From Gigaspora rosea (lineage: Eukaryota; Glomeromycota; Glomeromycetes; Diversisporales; Gigasporaceae): a stretch of 64,000 nt of DNA. The position numbers were made by a program, and so were the translations under genes. The DNA is taken from NCBI GenBank assembly GCA_003550325.1, contig QKWP01001181.1:42116-106115 (forward strand). The letters run 5' to 3'. This document shows positions 34,058 through 46,191 of the stretch, in pieces. Below the pieces are notes generated by a model. The model was not told where the DNA came from, ran no database searches, and was given only the letters and a program-made list of their open reading frames with translations. Numbering within the stretch: the stretch's first letter is position 1; each line of letters starts with the position of its first letter.

Positions 34058-34349
34058 ATTTAAATAATTATATTTTTATTTGTATTTAATGTTATATTAT
34101 ATATAGAGATTTTTTCCTTAAATATTAAGGTTTTTTTTATATCACCTATAATATAAACTTTTTTATTAATATTATATTTTATATATTATATTTTATATTT
34201 TGTAATAATTTCTATAAAATTTATTCATATTATATTATATATACTATATCTGATATTTTATATTTTGTATTAATGTATTGTTTATTAAAGATATTATTAA
34301 AATAAATATAAGTTTATAATAAATTTTAAAGATTGTATATTATATTTTA

Positions 34350-34491
34350 AGTTTCGGATTATAGCTTTGGGTTTCGGATTATAGATTTGGGTTTCGAATT
34401 ATAGTTTCGGGGTTTCGGGTTTCGGAGTTTCGATTTTTTTTAAAAATTCCGAAACTAGTTTCGGGTAGGTTTCGTTTCGACGCCATGTTTG
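34350..34491 (+). repeat. right subterminal GTTTCGG repeats of the hAT
   Basis: Several copies of TTTGGGTTTCGGATTATAG and GGTTTCGGGTTTCGG variants mirror the left subterminal array and end at the terminal repeat. Confidence 0.8.
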
Positions 34492-34499
34492 GTTACATC

Positions 34500-35640
34500 T
34501 ATCAGAGAGACGATGGGATGTATAAATAGATAATATTTTAAATTTCTTTTCATGCAATATGTAATCAAAAAAGCATTTAAGTTATAAAAAAACGTACACT
34601 AAATTTTTACCGATCGTGAAGTAACGTCCACTATTTTTAAGTTTATGAATAGCATGCCAATCGAAGAACGTAAATTGAAAAAATGACGCAGAACATACTG
34701 TATGATATATTTAAATTAAACTTTAAAGCATAGCAATGGATTTACATGAAATTTGATATGCTGGTACGTATAATTTCATGCAATAAAACTATCGTGTTAT
34801 AATTGTTTATTAGCATCTTGCGAATTAGTAGATTTATTACTTAACTATGAAATTTTATTTGCAAATACGAAGCGGCGCTTTGGAACCCAACGGATTCCGT
34901 TCTTCTAGTTTAGTTAGGTTCACTGGAGACTGATAACTGTCATAACTATTACGATATTTTTGATAATAAATAAACTGATGCATTTGATATTTGTCCAAAA
35001 GATGTGGCAACTGATATGTTTGATAAGATTGTTCAAAACATGAGACTCCCGATTGCGGAAATGTTACACGTATAAATGCAAAAAGGAAAAATAATAATAA
35101 TAAAATTATTTTGTTATTCGTTCACACAAAACAGTTTAGAAAAATGAGATTATTGAGGAAATGTTTGAGAATGGCTTTACCGGTATGAATATTAATTTAT
35201 GACACGAATTGACATGAAGCCAAAAAACCAATTTTTTTTTTATTTCATCCATTGGTAAAATAAAACTGACTGGAACGGTCTAGTGATAACTGACCACTGT
35301 ATCAATAGTATCAGTATTCATCTGGTTCCAGTGATTCTCACTGGAACGGTCCAATTATAAATTTAGTTGCTGCATCAATGCATTAGTGGTAACTTTACCA
35401 AAGATAAGTTACCGGTAAGTTACAGTAAGTTACTAATCGTAAAGTTAACATTATATAAGAACTATAATAAATCAAGTGATAAATAATTATTTCAAGAATA
35501 TGATTCGCAAAAAATTTTATTGGTTCCGATAGTTCTAAATATATTGATTAGCTAACAGCTGTGATCTACAAAATTTTGGCCTGCATTACATAATCTTAAA
35601 ATATGTGTGTTACTTAAAATATGTAATACTGTTGCTATAT
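34500..35640. repeat. segmental duplication copy 2, right part
   Basis: Aligns with 10262-11290, including GAACCCAACGGATTCCGTTC and CAACAGCTGTGATCTAC-like end sequence. Indels disrupt the frame that is open in copy 1. Confidence 0.85.
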
Positions 35641-35938
35641 ATTAAAATTATATAACTTATTGTCCATTGGTCCATTGAATAAATATTTCTTTAATGGAGT
35701 TAATTTTTTAAATCAATGGACCAGAGTTCCATTGATAGCAATGGACAAATTTGCCAACCCTGCCTTTACTAATAAATTCCTATTAAAAAAAGCGTTCGAA
35801 AAATTGAAAAATCCAGCATGCTAATAGATTTCCCGGTCACGTGATTAACCGATCCCTTGACCTTCTCCGGTTGTGTTATTTTTGATACAAAATTTTTTTA
35901 TCGCATCTATACTTTTACGACTGTATTTTTTATCGCAT

Positions 35939-36148
35939 CTATACGTATTTTTCAATATTATTGCGTTCGAAAGTCTTGCAAATTTCAAGATTTTGTTTTA
36001 TTGATCTACACAAGAATCGCTGTAATAGCTTTTTTTCTTTTACTTTACTGTTCAAAACATCGATATTTTCCATTTCATTTTCAGTTAAATTTCCTTGCTT
36101 AATTCCTAATAATCTTTCTACATTCACCGCCCGCAATTTTCCTGATTA
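35939..36148 (-). CDS. possible exon of an unrecognised gene
   Basis: On the minus strand an acceptor-like TTTTTAATCAG precedes an open stretch encoding LRAVNVERLLGIKQGNL, then ENEMENIDVLN, ending with a charged segment and TAG at the low-coordinate end. Composition is balanced and helical, unlike typical shadow frames here. I cannot place upstream exons or name a family. It could be a fragment of a gene broken by repeats. Confidence 0.3.
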
Positions 36149-36525
36149 AAAAAAAAGAAGGGTGTACATATCGGCGACCCCAAAATCAGCCAATCATGAT
36201 CAAAGAAATTTCGTGCTTAAAATTTATTACAGTACGAATTTTCATAAGAACGGCCTTTTTAACTAACCTTGTGTTTATAATTAAATACGTAGAAATTATG
36301 GTACTTATATAATTAATTATAAGCCAAATATGTGTTAAAAAGGTCAGTTTTTTAAAAATTTGCTTCCGAGTTTATCCTTGAAGTTGCCAACCCATCATAA
36401 ACCCATCGTTCCCCTCCTAAAACACCCGAATATTTCAAACGGTAAAAGTACTTCTTTCTACAGCTTAGCATAGCTCTTTTATTTTTATTGGTTTTTTAAC
36501 TTGTCTAGACGTCAAAAAAGCTCTT

Positions 36526-36760
36526 TTGTTAGTTGTAATAAGTGCTTCGTTTGTTAGTTTTTCAACATCACTTAGGAGCAAATTTTCGTGTAACAATTTA
36601 TCAAAAAAAGGCCCAAAAAATCAAATCAGCCGATATGAATATTCATTTTCTTATTTTACTGTTGATCTATTCGAACCGAACTGCGAACAATTAAAACTAA
36701 TTAAGACAGAACTAACAGAATTTGCATATAATATTAGAGACGACTACACGAATCAATTTT
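36526..36760 (+). CDS. possible exon of an unrecognised gene
   Basis: An open frame includes FEPNCEQLKLIKTELTEFAY and DDYTNQ, charged and protein-like, and then runs into T-rich DNA. No start context, splice partner or family can be assigned. Weak. Confidence 0.2.
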
Positions 36761-36879
36761 TTTTTTTTTACTATTATTATCACTAATTACTACTCTAACA
36801 TTGTTGAATAAAGCGATAACAATAGGGTGCACGATTTATTACAACCTTGTATTTCTTACTGCAAAAATAATGACCAAGG

Positions 36880-37797
36880 CAAACATGGCGTCGAAACGAA
36901 ACTTACCCGAAACTAGTTTCGGATTTTTTAAAAAAAATCGAAACTCCGAAACCCGAAACCCCAAAACTATAATCCGAAATTCAAAGATATAATATTGAAG
37001 CCTTTAAAATTTATTATAAAGTTGATTTATTTTAATGAACTCAAAATGTAAAATTATTTTTGAATAAATTATAACATTATATAGATCATTTTTTTATTTT
37101 TGTTTTTTTACTGCCTCGGTTTGTTCGGATTTTTTTAAAGCTGGTCAACTTTATTTTTAATATCATACCGTTATTACAATTGATTTCAAAATTCTAGGGC
37201 GATAGAAAAATTGCCAATGATGAATCGATAAGTATTTGATGACTTTTGATACCAACAATTTATTTAATTCTGCGGTAACTTATTAATTCTATCATTAGTA
37301 GATATGGACGTACTAATTACTTATTATTACTTGATATTGTATCCAGTTTTTACGTAGTAAGTAAAAAAACTGATGCTTGCAAAAGCAACCTTGATTGCAG
37401 AATATAAACTCCGGAATTATACCTTTCATGTTATACTTGTGAATCATAAACAAAAAGGACTGCACACATGCAATAAATTGTTGGATGCATTCCGGCCCAA
37501 ATAGCGCTGGATATTCAAATTTTATTGAGGAGATATATAACATACATCAATGCGATTAATGTATATTAAAGAGATACATAGCATACATCAGTGCATTTGA
37601 AAGAGATATATAATACAGCACATTAATGCAATAAATGTATATGAAAGTTTGGGTAGTTTTTGTTGTTCAGGTGAGGTTTCGGGTTTCGAATGAGGTTTCG
37701 GGTGTCGGGTGAGGTTTCAAGTTTCGGATAAGGTTTCGGAAGTTATAATCCGAAGCCTGAAACTTTCGGATTTGGCACGAAAGGGTTTCGGCGCCAA
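36880..37797 (-). mobile_element. hAT-end-bearing non-autonomous element, copy A
   Basis: CAAACATGGCGTCGAAAC at 36880 is the right terminus of the hAT family in reverse, and GGTTTCGGCGCCAACTTTG at 37779-37797 is a variant left terminus. Both ends keep GAAACC-type subterminal words. The interior is not transposase; it holds an unassigned minus-strand frame of 76 codons (37313-37543) and a small ATACATCA repeat. No matching 8-bp duplication is evident. Confidence 0.65.
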
Positions 37798-37984
37798 CTT
37801 TGGAGAGAATAAACAAATAAATTATTGATGTTATGGCAGTTTCGGGGTTTCGGTTGAGGTTTCGGATTTCGGTCGAGGTTTCGGGTTTCGGTTGAGGTTT
37901 CGAGTTTCGGATAAGGTTTCGGAAGCTATAATCCGAAACCCGAAAACTTTCGGAATCGCCAAAAAAGGTTTCGGTGCCATCTCT
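37798..37984 (-). mobile_element. second hAT left-end fragment abutting copy A
   Basis: This is the reverse complement of the first 190 bp or so of the hAT at 30427, including ATTCTCTC-type internal sequence, subterminal GGTTTCGG words and the terminus GTGCCATCTCTG. It sits immediately next to the end of copy A, so one hAT-family element was inserted into or recombined with another. Confidence 0.7.
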
Positions 37985-39149
37985 GATTCCTACCATAATT
38001 TGCCATAAAAATTTTGTCACAAGGCTTGTTGGCTATTGTGATAACACGCGGTGCTAGGGTGTTCGGTGCACTATGTAAAACAAAGACTATATGTGGTATC
38101 ATATAAAAATCAATTGTCGGAGATTTTCTGTGTAACAATAGCGAGTATAATTGAAATCGACGTTTATATGACTCGTAAAGGTTCATGCTTCTCTAGGTTT
38201 ACGGCTTTATCGACACAAAACACAAAGTGAAATTCCAAAATGATTGATAATAAGTGCCTATAAACCAAACTACAGAGGAAATTTGCATTTTGACTAATAA
38301 AGCTTATCAATTTATATAAAAACATTTCCCGGCCAACCAAATAAAAAGGAATTAACCCTTTTTAAAAAAATAAATTTTATAATATGTAATGTAAAAAAAG
38401 TCTCTGTGATCGTATTCATAAAGGGCGTGAATCGAAAAAAAACGAATACAACCTGTGCATCTAAAAAATGTGACCCATGTTTATATATAAAATGTTTCGA
38501 TTAGCTAATCAGGGTAAAATCATTTAAAAATCTATTATTAGAATTGGTTATTGGAATTAACTATCACAATTTACTGTAAAAAAAAAAATTTCAGTACGAT
38601 ATTTGATGTCATGACACTCTATAATTTCGGGTTCAAAATACCCTTTATACAATTCTGATCATTTATACCATATTTGGTTGATTCATGTTTTTACCGTATG
38701 TAGTTAAGGTTGATTTGGTGTGCCTGAAGTTGACTGCCTGAAGTTATAACTTCAGGTGCATTAGCCCCTGAAGTTAGATCATCTCGCATGCGCTAACAGG
38801 TAGGTAATTTTAGGCAAGTGTAACTATATTAGGTTTAACACACTTGACATAAAACTAAGAACTACAAGAATCGCAGAGAAAATTAGTGATTATCAGATAA
38901 TCTGGGCGGCAAAAATTCCGACCAAAAATTTACGAAAAATGGAAAAATCTAGAAATCAATCATCTAATCTTTGGTGGAATGTAATCTTTCTTAATATTCG
39001 CTAATATATTTACTATTTTTTATTAATCTTATGATTTTCTTTTATTCATTGCGGAGCAATTGTTCTTGCGCTTGTTCTTGACTTGAGACCATTATACAAA
39101 TGCTTTCTTGATTGACCTTTTTTTCTAGCTATTTTTCGCCTAAAATAGG

Positions 39150-39404
39150 TTGCAAATATTAGGTAATCAAACGACAGAAGCAAATTTGGCAAATTCACAT
39201 TTCACGATTTTAAGAGAGTTGTTTACTGAAACAATTGGTCATAAAATGAATGATATTTGTACAATCAAATTTACCAATAATTATTATCTATTCTTTGATC
39301 TACAAGCGATTGATCCTTGTTCTAGTTATACAACAATTTCTCGTGATTTGTTGATCACATTAATTAAAATTATATTCTCTTTATTATTAGAGGTGCAGGC
39401 ATAA
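39150..39404 (+). CDS. unrecognised open frame in duplicated block, copy 1
   Basis: After an acceptor-like CCTAAAATAG the frame encodes TTEANLANSHFTILRELFTE, then DICTIKFTNNYYLFFDL and a hydrophobic tail ending in TAA. The composition looks like a real last exon. There is no obvious upstream exon and I recognise no family. Identity with the second copy is uninformative because the whole block is identical. Confidence 0.3.
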   Translation: MQILGNQTTEANLANSHFTILRELFTETIGHKMNDICTIKFTNNYYLFFDLQAIDPCSSYTTISRDLLITLIKIIFSLLLEVQA

Positions 39405-39573
39405 TGCCGTAAATTATTGTCTATTTATTACTATAACAAAAATTAATATAAAAATTATACAGTGCGATTGTATAATATAAAATATGAAGAAAAATAATTT
39501 TTTTAAAGCAGATCAGTATGGTATAGATGAGCAGATTAGTATAATTGCTAACCTAACGTTAATATATATAACA

Positions 39574-39625
39574 CCGGATCAGTATGGTACAGATTTTAAA
39601 ATCTGCCTATACCATACGGATCTGG
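39574..39625. repeat. hairpin of the GATCAGTATGGTA family
   Basis: CCGGATCAGTATGGTA...TACCATACGGATCTGG pairs around TTTTAAAA. Related words recur at 40093-40310, 43370-43421, 43889-44106 and 44675-44735, so this is a family of short palindromic elements. Confidence 0.65.
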
Positions 39626-40316
39626 TAGCTATACAATGAAATTGATAGGACGTAGGATCGATTTTCCTTTCACGTGACTCTCCGGCATCAATTGTCTTTG
39701 AGAAAAAAATTGATTTCGTTAGGATTTGGGTCCATTTTGGTGGTTAGAAGGAGCATTATATAGCAAAATTGTGCGAGGAAACATTTTGTTAGGTCAGAAA
39801 GATGATTTCTAGTATAAATCGCAAATCAAACGAATTTCTTTACGTTACTCCTGATCCTGATTTTTAATTGGCTAATTGACGTCGTAATATCACGTGACCG
39901 GCAAATTGTTCAAGCATTAATTCTTTCATTTTTGATATATTATCAAAATTGAACGTTAATGTCTACAATAAAGAAAAATTAGTATGATAAAAACATTGAA
40001 AAATATATCTTGTGTGAAAACTTATATTAAAGATGCTTATCAATTATTCAAGGAAACAAATATAACAATAAAAAATGTAAAAATTGTATAGACACCAGAT
40101 CCGTATGGTATGTATTTTACCAAAGCGTACCATACTGTTCTGCTAATATATATATATATTTAATATAATAGCAGATCAATATGGTACGGTTTGATAAAAT
40201 TGCATCTATACCATACTGATCTGGCATGTAGTACCATACTGATATTCTATAATCCCTAAAAATTGTATGGTATGGTGTGGATTTTATCAAATCGTACCAT
40301 ACTGTTCTGCTAATTG

Positions 40317-40510
40317 TCCGGAGCGTAGCGACGGACACTCAATTTTTACGCACTATTTGATACAAAAGTTGCGTTTTTGATGCATTTTGATCATGAAAAT
40401 TTTTTTTTGATGCATCCCCTAATTTATTATATACAAATATGTCAATAACGTAATTTGGAAATTTTTTGTCTGTCCCGGCGCGTGACGCGTGATTGCATGC
40501 CTGTTTTGAA
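40317..40510. repeat. dispersed repeat beginning GTCCGGAGCGTAGCGACGGAC
   Basis: Inverse copy of the repeat at 29100-29486, without its MITE; a second copy is at 44113-44300 as part of the block duplication. Confidence 0.65.
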
Positions 40511-40861
40511 CAACAAAACTAGTATTGATTAAAATACGGTAACAAGACATTCTTATAATTGGCTGATTTAAATTAATTTCCCAGGTACCTTCTTATTTAT
40601 ACACTTTAGAGTAACAAACTTATTAAATAAGTAACTGTACGACGTTGTCATGCAAAACCATATAGGAGGACTTTCTCGTGAATGGAATTTATATAGTTTA
40701 GAGTACTTTTACCCCCTAACATACAGTATTAATACTAAATAGTTTATAAAATTTTATAAGTACCAAAATTATAGTTAAATTAGTTAAATTATAAGAAGCA
40801 ATTAAGTAACTTTATATAGTATAATTTATGCTCTGGACTTACATCAGTTCCCGATTCCTAG

Positions 40862-41830
40862 TTATAATTATATATTATATTTTAAATATTACATATTTTA
40901 TTATATATTATTATAAAAAACAACAAAAAAAATAAACCCAAAAAAACGAAACCAAAAAAAATAAAAAATGAAAACAAAAAAAATAAACTATAATATTTCT
41001 TATATTTGCTAATATTCACTTATATTCTCTTATATTCGCTTATATTCCTCATATTCGCTATTTCCTGAAAAGTGCCAGAAAAGTTAAAATAGTTATTCTT
41101 GTAAAGTGCCAAAAAAGTTAGGTCGTTTTCTTGCAAAGTTTCGAAAGAAGTAAGGAATAAATAAAATAAAATTAAAGTAAAAAAATAAGTAAAAAAAAAC
41201 AAACAAAAAACAAAACCAAAAAAAAACAAAACCAAAAAAAAATAAACTATTATATTTGCTTATATTTGCTCATATTCGCTTATATCCAATTAAATTCGTT
41301 CATATTCGTGACTTCTTGCAAAGTGCTCTTGTAAAGTGCTGGAAAAGTCAAATCGTTTTCTTGCAAAGTTCCGAAAAATGTAAAGAATAAATAAAATAAA
41401 ATTAAAAAAAAAAGTAAAAAAAAAGAAAACAAGCAAAAAACCAAAAATGTAGGCAAACTAAATAAAAAAATAAACAAAGCCCCAAATCTCTATTTTGAGT
41501 TCATGTTTTTGCAATTTAGAAATCGTCGAAGGTTTTTGCAAAGTACTGGAATAAAATAAATTAATAAAAATAAAAAAAAAAACAAAAACAAAAAACATGA
41601 AACAAAAAAATAAATAAAACAAAACCTTGCAGAAACTTGCGAAAACTTGCGTTCTTGAACGTTCAAAATTGCTAAAGAAAGTAGTTGTGTACTCTTGCAA
41701 ATTGTCGAAAAGCTGGGTTGGCTTGTGCAAAGTACCGAAAGTCATTGAATTTCTTGCAAAGTGCTAGTGGTAAAGTGTAAAAATAAAATAAAAAAAATTA
41801 AAAAATAAAAAAAAATAGAAATAAAAAAAA
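40862..41830. repeat. A-rich tandem repeat ending at an assembly gap
   Basis: Three to four units of about 230 bp alternate A-rich tracts (AAAACAAAACCAAAAAAAA) with CTTGCAAAGTGCYRGAAAAG and CATATTCGCTTATAT. The minus-strand frames rich in Phe are by-products of the A-runs. The repeat runs directly into the N at 41831. Confidence 0.8.
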
Positions 41831-41831
41831 N
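41831..41831. other. single N, likely scaffold join
   Basis: This is the only undetermined base in the window. It sits exactly between the A-rich repeat and the first base of the second copy of the 2.8-kb block. Confidence 0.9.
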
Positions 41832-44658
41832 TTGTGATAACACGCGGTGCTAGGGTGTTCGGTGCACTATGTAAAACAAAGACTATATGTGGTATCATAT
41901 AAAAATCAATTGTCGGAGATTTTCTGTGTAACAATAGCGAGTATAATTGAAATCGACGTTTATATGACTCGTAAAGGTTCATGCTTCTCTAGGTTTACGG
42001 CTTTATCGACACAAAACACAAAGTGAAATTCCAAAATGATTGATAATAAGTGCCTATAAACCAAACTACAGAGGAAATTTGCATTTTGACTAATAAAGCT
42101 TATCAATTTATATAAAAACATTTCCCGGCCAACCAAATAAAAAGGAATTAACCCTTTTTAAAAAAATAAATTTTATAATATGTAATGTAAAAAAAGTCTC
42201 TGTGATCGTATTCATAAAGGGCGTGAATCGAAAAAAAACGAATACAACCTGTGCATCTAAAAAATGTGACCCATGTTTATATATAAAATGTTTCGATTAG
42301 CTAATCAGGGTAAAATCATTTAAAAATCTATTATTAGAATTGGTTATTGGAATTAACTATCACAATTTACTGTAAAAAAAAAAATTTCAGTACGATATTT
42401 GATGTCATGACACTCTATAATTTCGGGTTCAAAATACCCTTTATACAATTCTGATCATTTATACCATATTTGGTTGATTCATGTTTTTACCGTATGTAGT
42501 TAAGGTTGATTTGGTGTGCCTGAAGTTGACTGCCTGAAGTTATAACTTCAGGTGCATTAGCCCCTGAAGTTAGATCATCTCGCATGCGCTAACAGGTAGG
42601 TAATTTTAGGCAAGTGTAACTATATTAGGTTTAACACACTTGACATAAAACTAAGAACTACAAGAATCGCAGAGAAAATTAGTGATTATCAGATAATCTG
42701 GGCGGCAAAAATTCCGACCAAAAATTTACGAAAAATGGAAAAATCTAGAAATCAATCATCTAATCTTTGGTGGAATGTAATCTTTCTTAATATTCGCTAA
42801 TATATTTACTATTTTTTATTAATCTTATGATTTTCTTTTATTCATTGCGGAGCAATTGTTCTTGCGCTTGTTCTTGACTTGAGACCATTATACAAATGCT
42901 TTCTTGATTGACCTTTTTTTCTAGCTATTTTTCGCCTAAAATAGGTTGCAAATATTAGGTAATCAAACGACAGAAGCAAATTTGGCAAATTCACATTTCA
43001 CGATTTTAAGAGAGTTGTTTACTGAAACAATTGGTCATAAAATGAATGATATTTGTACAATCAAATTTACCAATAATTATTATCTATTCTTTGATCTACA
43101 AGCGATTGATCCTTGTTCTAGTTATACAACAATTTCTCGTGATTTGTTGATCACATTAATTAAAATTATATTCTCTTTATTATTAGAGGTGCAGGCATAA
43201 TGCCGTAAATTATTGTCTATTTATTACTATAACAAAAATTAATATAAAAATTATACAGTGCGATTGTATAATATAAAATATGAAGAAAAATAATTTTTTT
43301 AAAGCAGATCAGTATGGTATAGATGAGCAGATTAGTATAATTGCTAACCTAACGTTAATATATATAACACCGGATCAGTATGGTACAGATTTTAAAATCT
43401 GCCTATACCATACGGATCTGGTAGCTATACAATGAAATTGATAGGACGTAGGATCGATTTTCCTTTCACGTGACTCTCCGGCATCAATTGTCTTTGAGAA
43501 AAAAATTGATTTCGTTAGGATTTGGGTCCATTTTGGTGGTTAGAAGGAGCATTATATAGCAAAATTGTGCGAGGAAACATTTTGTTAGGTCAGAAAGATG
43601 ATTTCTAGTATAAATCGCAAATCAAACGAATTTCTTTACGTTACTCCTGATCCTGATTTTTAATTGGCTAATTGACGTCGTAATATCACGTGACCGGCAA
43701 ATTGTTCAAGCATTAATTCTTTCATTTTTGATATATTATCAAAATTGAACGTTAATGTCTACAATAAAGAAAAATTAGTATGATAAAAACATTGAAAAAT
43801 ATATCTTGTGTGAAAACTTATATTAAAGATGCTTATCAATTATTCAAGGAAACAAATATAACAATAAAAAATGTAAAAATTGTATAGACACCAGATCCGT
43901 ATGGTATGTATTTTACCAAAGCGTACCATACTGTTCTGCTAATATATATATATATTTAATATAATAGCAGATCAATATGGTACGGTTTGATAAAATTGCA
44001 TCTATACCATACTGATCTGGCATGTAGTACCATACTGATATTCTATAATCCCTAAAAATTGTATGGTATGGTGTGGATTTTATCAAATCGTACCATACTG
44101 TTCTGCTAATTGTCCGGAGCGTAGCGACGGACACTCAATTTTTACGCACTATTTGATACAAAAGTTGCGTTTTTGATGCATTTTGATCATGAAAATTTTT
44201 TTTTGATGCATCCCCTAATTTATTATATACAAATATGTCAATAACGAAATTTGGAAATTTTTTGTCTGTCCCGGCGCGTGACGCGTGATTGCATGCCTGT
44301 TTTGAACAACAAAACTGGTATTGATTAAAATACGGTAACAAGACATTCTTATAATTGGCTGATTTAAATTAATTTCCCGGGTACCTTATTTATACACTTT
44401 AGAGTAACAAACTTATTAAATAAGTAACTGCGCGACGTTGTCACGCAAAACCATATAGGAGGACTTTCTCGTGATTGGAATTTATATAGTTTAGAGTACT
44501 TTTACCCCCTAACATACAGTATTAATACTAAATAGTTTATAAAATTTTATAAGTACCAAAATTATAGTTTTAAATTAGTTAAATTATAAGAAGCAATTAA
44601 GTAACTTTATATATTATAATTTATGCTCCGGACTTACATCGGTTCCCGATTCCTAGTA
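41832..44658. repeat. 2.8-kb duplicated block, copy 2
   Basis: See 38036-40861. It starts abruptly after the N. Differences from copy 1 are confined to the last few hundred bases (for example AACGAAATTTGG for AACGTAATTTGG, CCCGGGTACC for CCCAGGTACC). The flank beyond 44658 differs. Confidence 0.9.
42946..43200 (+). CDS. unrecognised open frame in duplicated block, copy 2
   Basis: Identical to 39150-39404. If the block was duplicated only in the assembly, this is the same gene or allele counted twice. Confidence 0.25.
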   Translation: MQILGNQTTEANLANSHFTILRELFTETIGHKMNDICTIKFTNNYYLFFDLQAIDPCSSYTTISRDLLITLIKIIFSLLLEVQA

Positions 44659-44814
44659 TATAGATTTAATATAATAGCAGATCAGTATGGTACGATTTTT
44701 AAATTTATGTACCTGATACTATATTTATGCCATACCATACTAATTTATGTCAATCTATTTTTGTCAGAAAATGAATACCAATAACTGAATAATATAGTAT
44801 TACAGATAACAGGT

Positions 44815-45005
44815 ATGGGATTTTTGCAGATCCTTGCCGATCATTACCCCCAAATTTGGGTTAATTCTGGTCAAATTTGCAGATCATTCGGCCTGTGGGA
44901 TAAGTTTTAAAACTCATCCCACAGGCCGAATGATCTGCAATTTTACCAGAATTAAACCAATTTTGGCATTTTGAGGGTTATGATCGACAAGGATCTACAA
45001 AAAGC
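44815..45005. mobile_element. 190-bp hairpin MITE
   Basis: The arms around ATCATTCGGCCTGTGGGAT and its complement ATCCCACAGGCCGAATGAT pair through to GCAGATCCTTG / CAAGGATCTAC at the ends, with a centre near 44908. There is no coding sequence. From 45006 to 45640 the DNA is AT-rich with ATCGATTAATCAATTAATC-type short repeats. Confidence 0.75.
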
Positions 45006-45640
45006 GGCCCATATGGTCAATCTTGGATCAATAATAGTATAGAATAATCCTTTTATCACGCAACGTTCAACTTGCGTTTTTCTCATTGTATTCCGTACTG
45101 TGTAAAGTATGTAATAGAAAAATAAAGTAGTTACTGTACAAGTATGTATTCATATATATAATATAAAAATTATTATGATACTTACAAAAAACTGAAAGCC
45201 AGTATATATAAGTTTAAAGTGTAGTTGTTTATATCGCCTATTAAATAAATATAATAAACAATCGAAATATTAAAATCATGTTCTTAATTAAAATACATTA
45301 AATTTATGATGTAGACAAGCTTTACACCGGGTGATGCTAGTATATAAATAATATGCAAATTAAAATTTTTATTATAATTTTATTTTACCTTATATTATCC
45401 TATATTATATCTTAAGTTAACTGGATATCTCAATAAGTTCGGATATCCGGTTATTGTGATAAACTTGAAATAAGGGGTTGGCGATCAAGGGGTAATCAAT
45501 TGAACAACCAATCGATTAATCAATTAATCAACTAATCTATTAATCGATTAAGTTGGTTTTAAAAAAATGGAATACATTAGTTATCATGTATCACTACAAA
45601 AATTTTTTAATAGTATAAAATTTATACGATATTTTAAACA

Positions 45641-46095
45641 TATCAGATATAATGTTGATCACACAATTAGCTATTCTAAACTATGGAAGAATATCGATAT
45701 ACAGAAGCGCGCATGTATTACATAAGCCCTGTGAAGATGAATTTAGATTAGTTTTTTTTAAAGTAAAATTTGATACGCTGTTTTTTTTTCATTAGATGAA
45801 TTACATCCAATAATTTTGAGTTAAAAAATTGTATGCCCAAATACCATCTAATTCCCACCACATATATCAGATATAATGTTGATCACACAATTAGCTATTC
45901 TAAACTATGGAAGAAATATCGATATACAGAAGCGCGCATGTATTACATAAGCCTTGTGAAGATGAATTTAGATTAGTTTTGTTTAAAGTAAAATTTGATA
46001 GGTTATCAGACGCTGTTTTTTTTCATTAGATGAATTACATCCAATAATTTTGAGTTAAAAAATTGTATGCCCAAATACCATCTAGTTCCCCAGCA
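45641..46095 (+). repeat. 224-bp tandem duplication upstream of the CLE-like gene
   Basis: TATCAGATATAATGTTGATC at 45641 recurs at 45865, followed by almost the same 220 bp (GAAGCGCGCATGTATTAC, AATTACATCCAATAATTTTG). The second copy ends about 100 bp before the start codon, so it may duplicate promoter elements. Confidence 0.9.
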
Positions 46096-46107
46096 TATGT
46101 CACTACA

Positions 46108-46116
46108 TATATATAG
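46108..46116 (+). promoter_or_regulatory. TATA-like element
   Basis: TATATATAG stands 84 bp before the ATG at 46192, after the tandem duplication. Spacing suits a TATA box with a short leader, but such words are common in this AT-rich DNA. Confidence 0.35.
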
Positions 46117-46191
46117 AGGTAGTCATCTTAATTTCTTTTATTTAAGCAAATCTCCAACCCTCAAAATAAAATACTAAACGGCTCATTTATT

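Larger units (their letters stand above)
30427..34491 (+). mobile_element. intact-looking autonomous hAT transposon (4065 bp)
   Basis: An 8-bp target duplication GTTACATC lies at 30419-30426 and 34492-34499. The ends CAAAGATGGCACCGAAAC and, inverted, CAAACATGGCGTCGAAAC are imperfect terminal repeats. Both subterminal regions are packed with CCGAAACC / GGTTTCGG words (30440-30655 and 34350-34480), probable transposase-binding sites. One gene for a hAT transposase with all catalytic landmarks is enclosed. The segmental duplicate at 10255 lacks the insertion. Confidence 0.92.
38036..40861. repeat. 2.8-kb duplicated block, copy 1
   Basis: Matches 41832-44658 at a constant offset of 3796 with no difference noticed as far as about 40460. 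Substitutions and small indels then appear until similarity stops after GATTCCTAG. It contains palindromic GATCAGTATGGTA elements, the motif CCTGAAGTTATAACTTCAGG, and an unrecognised open frame. Confidence 0.9.

Noticed and set aside
41020..41982. Several Phe-rich minus-strand frames
   Set aside because: They come from A-runs in a tandem repeat, and one runs across the N; no real protein composition.
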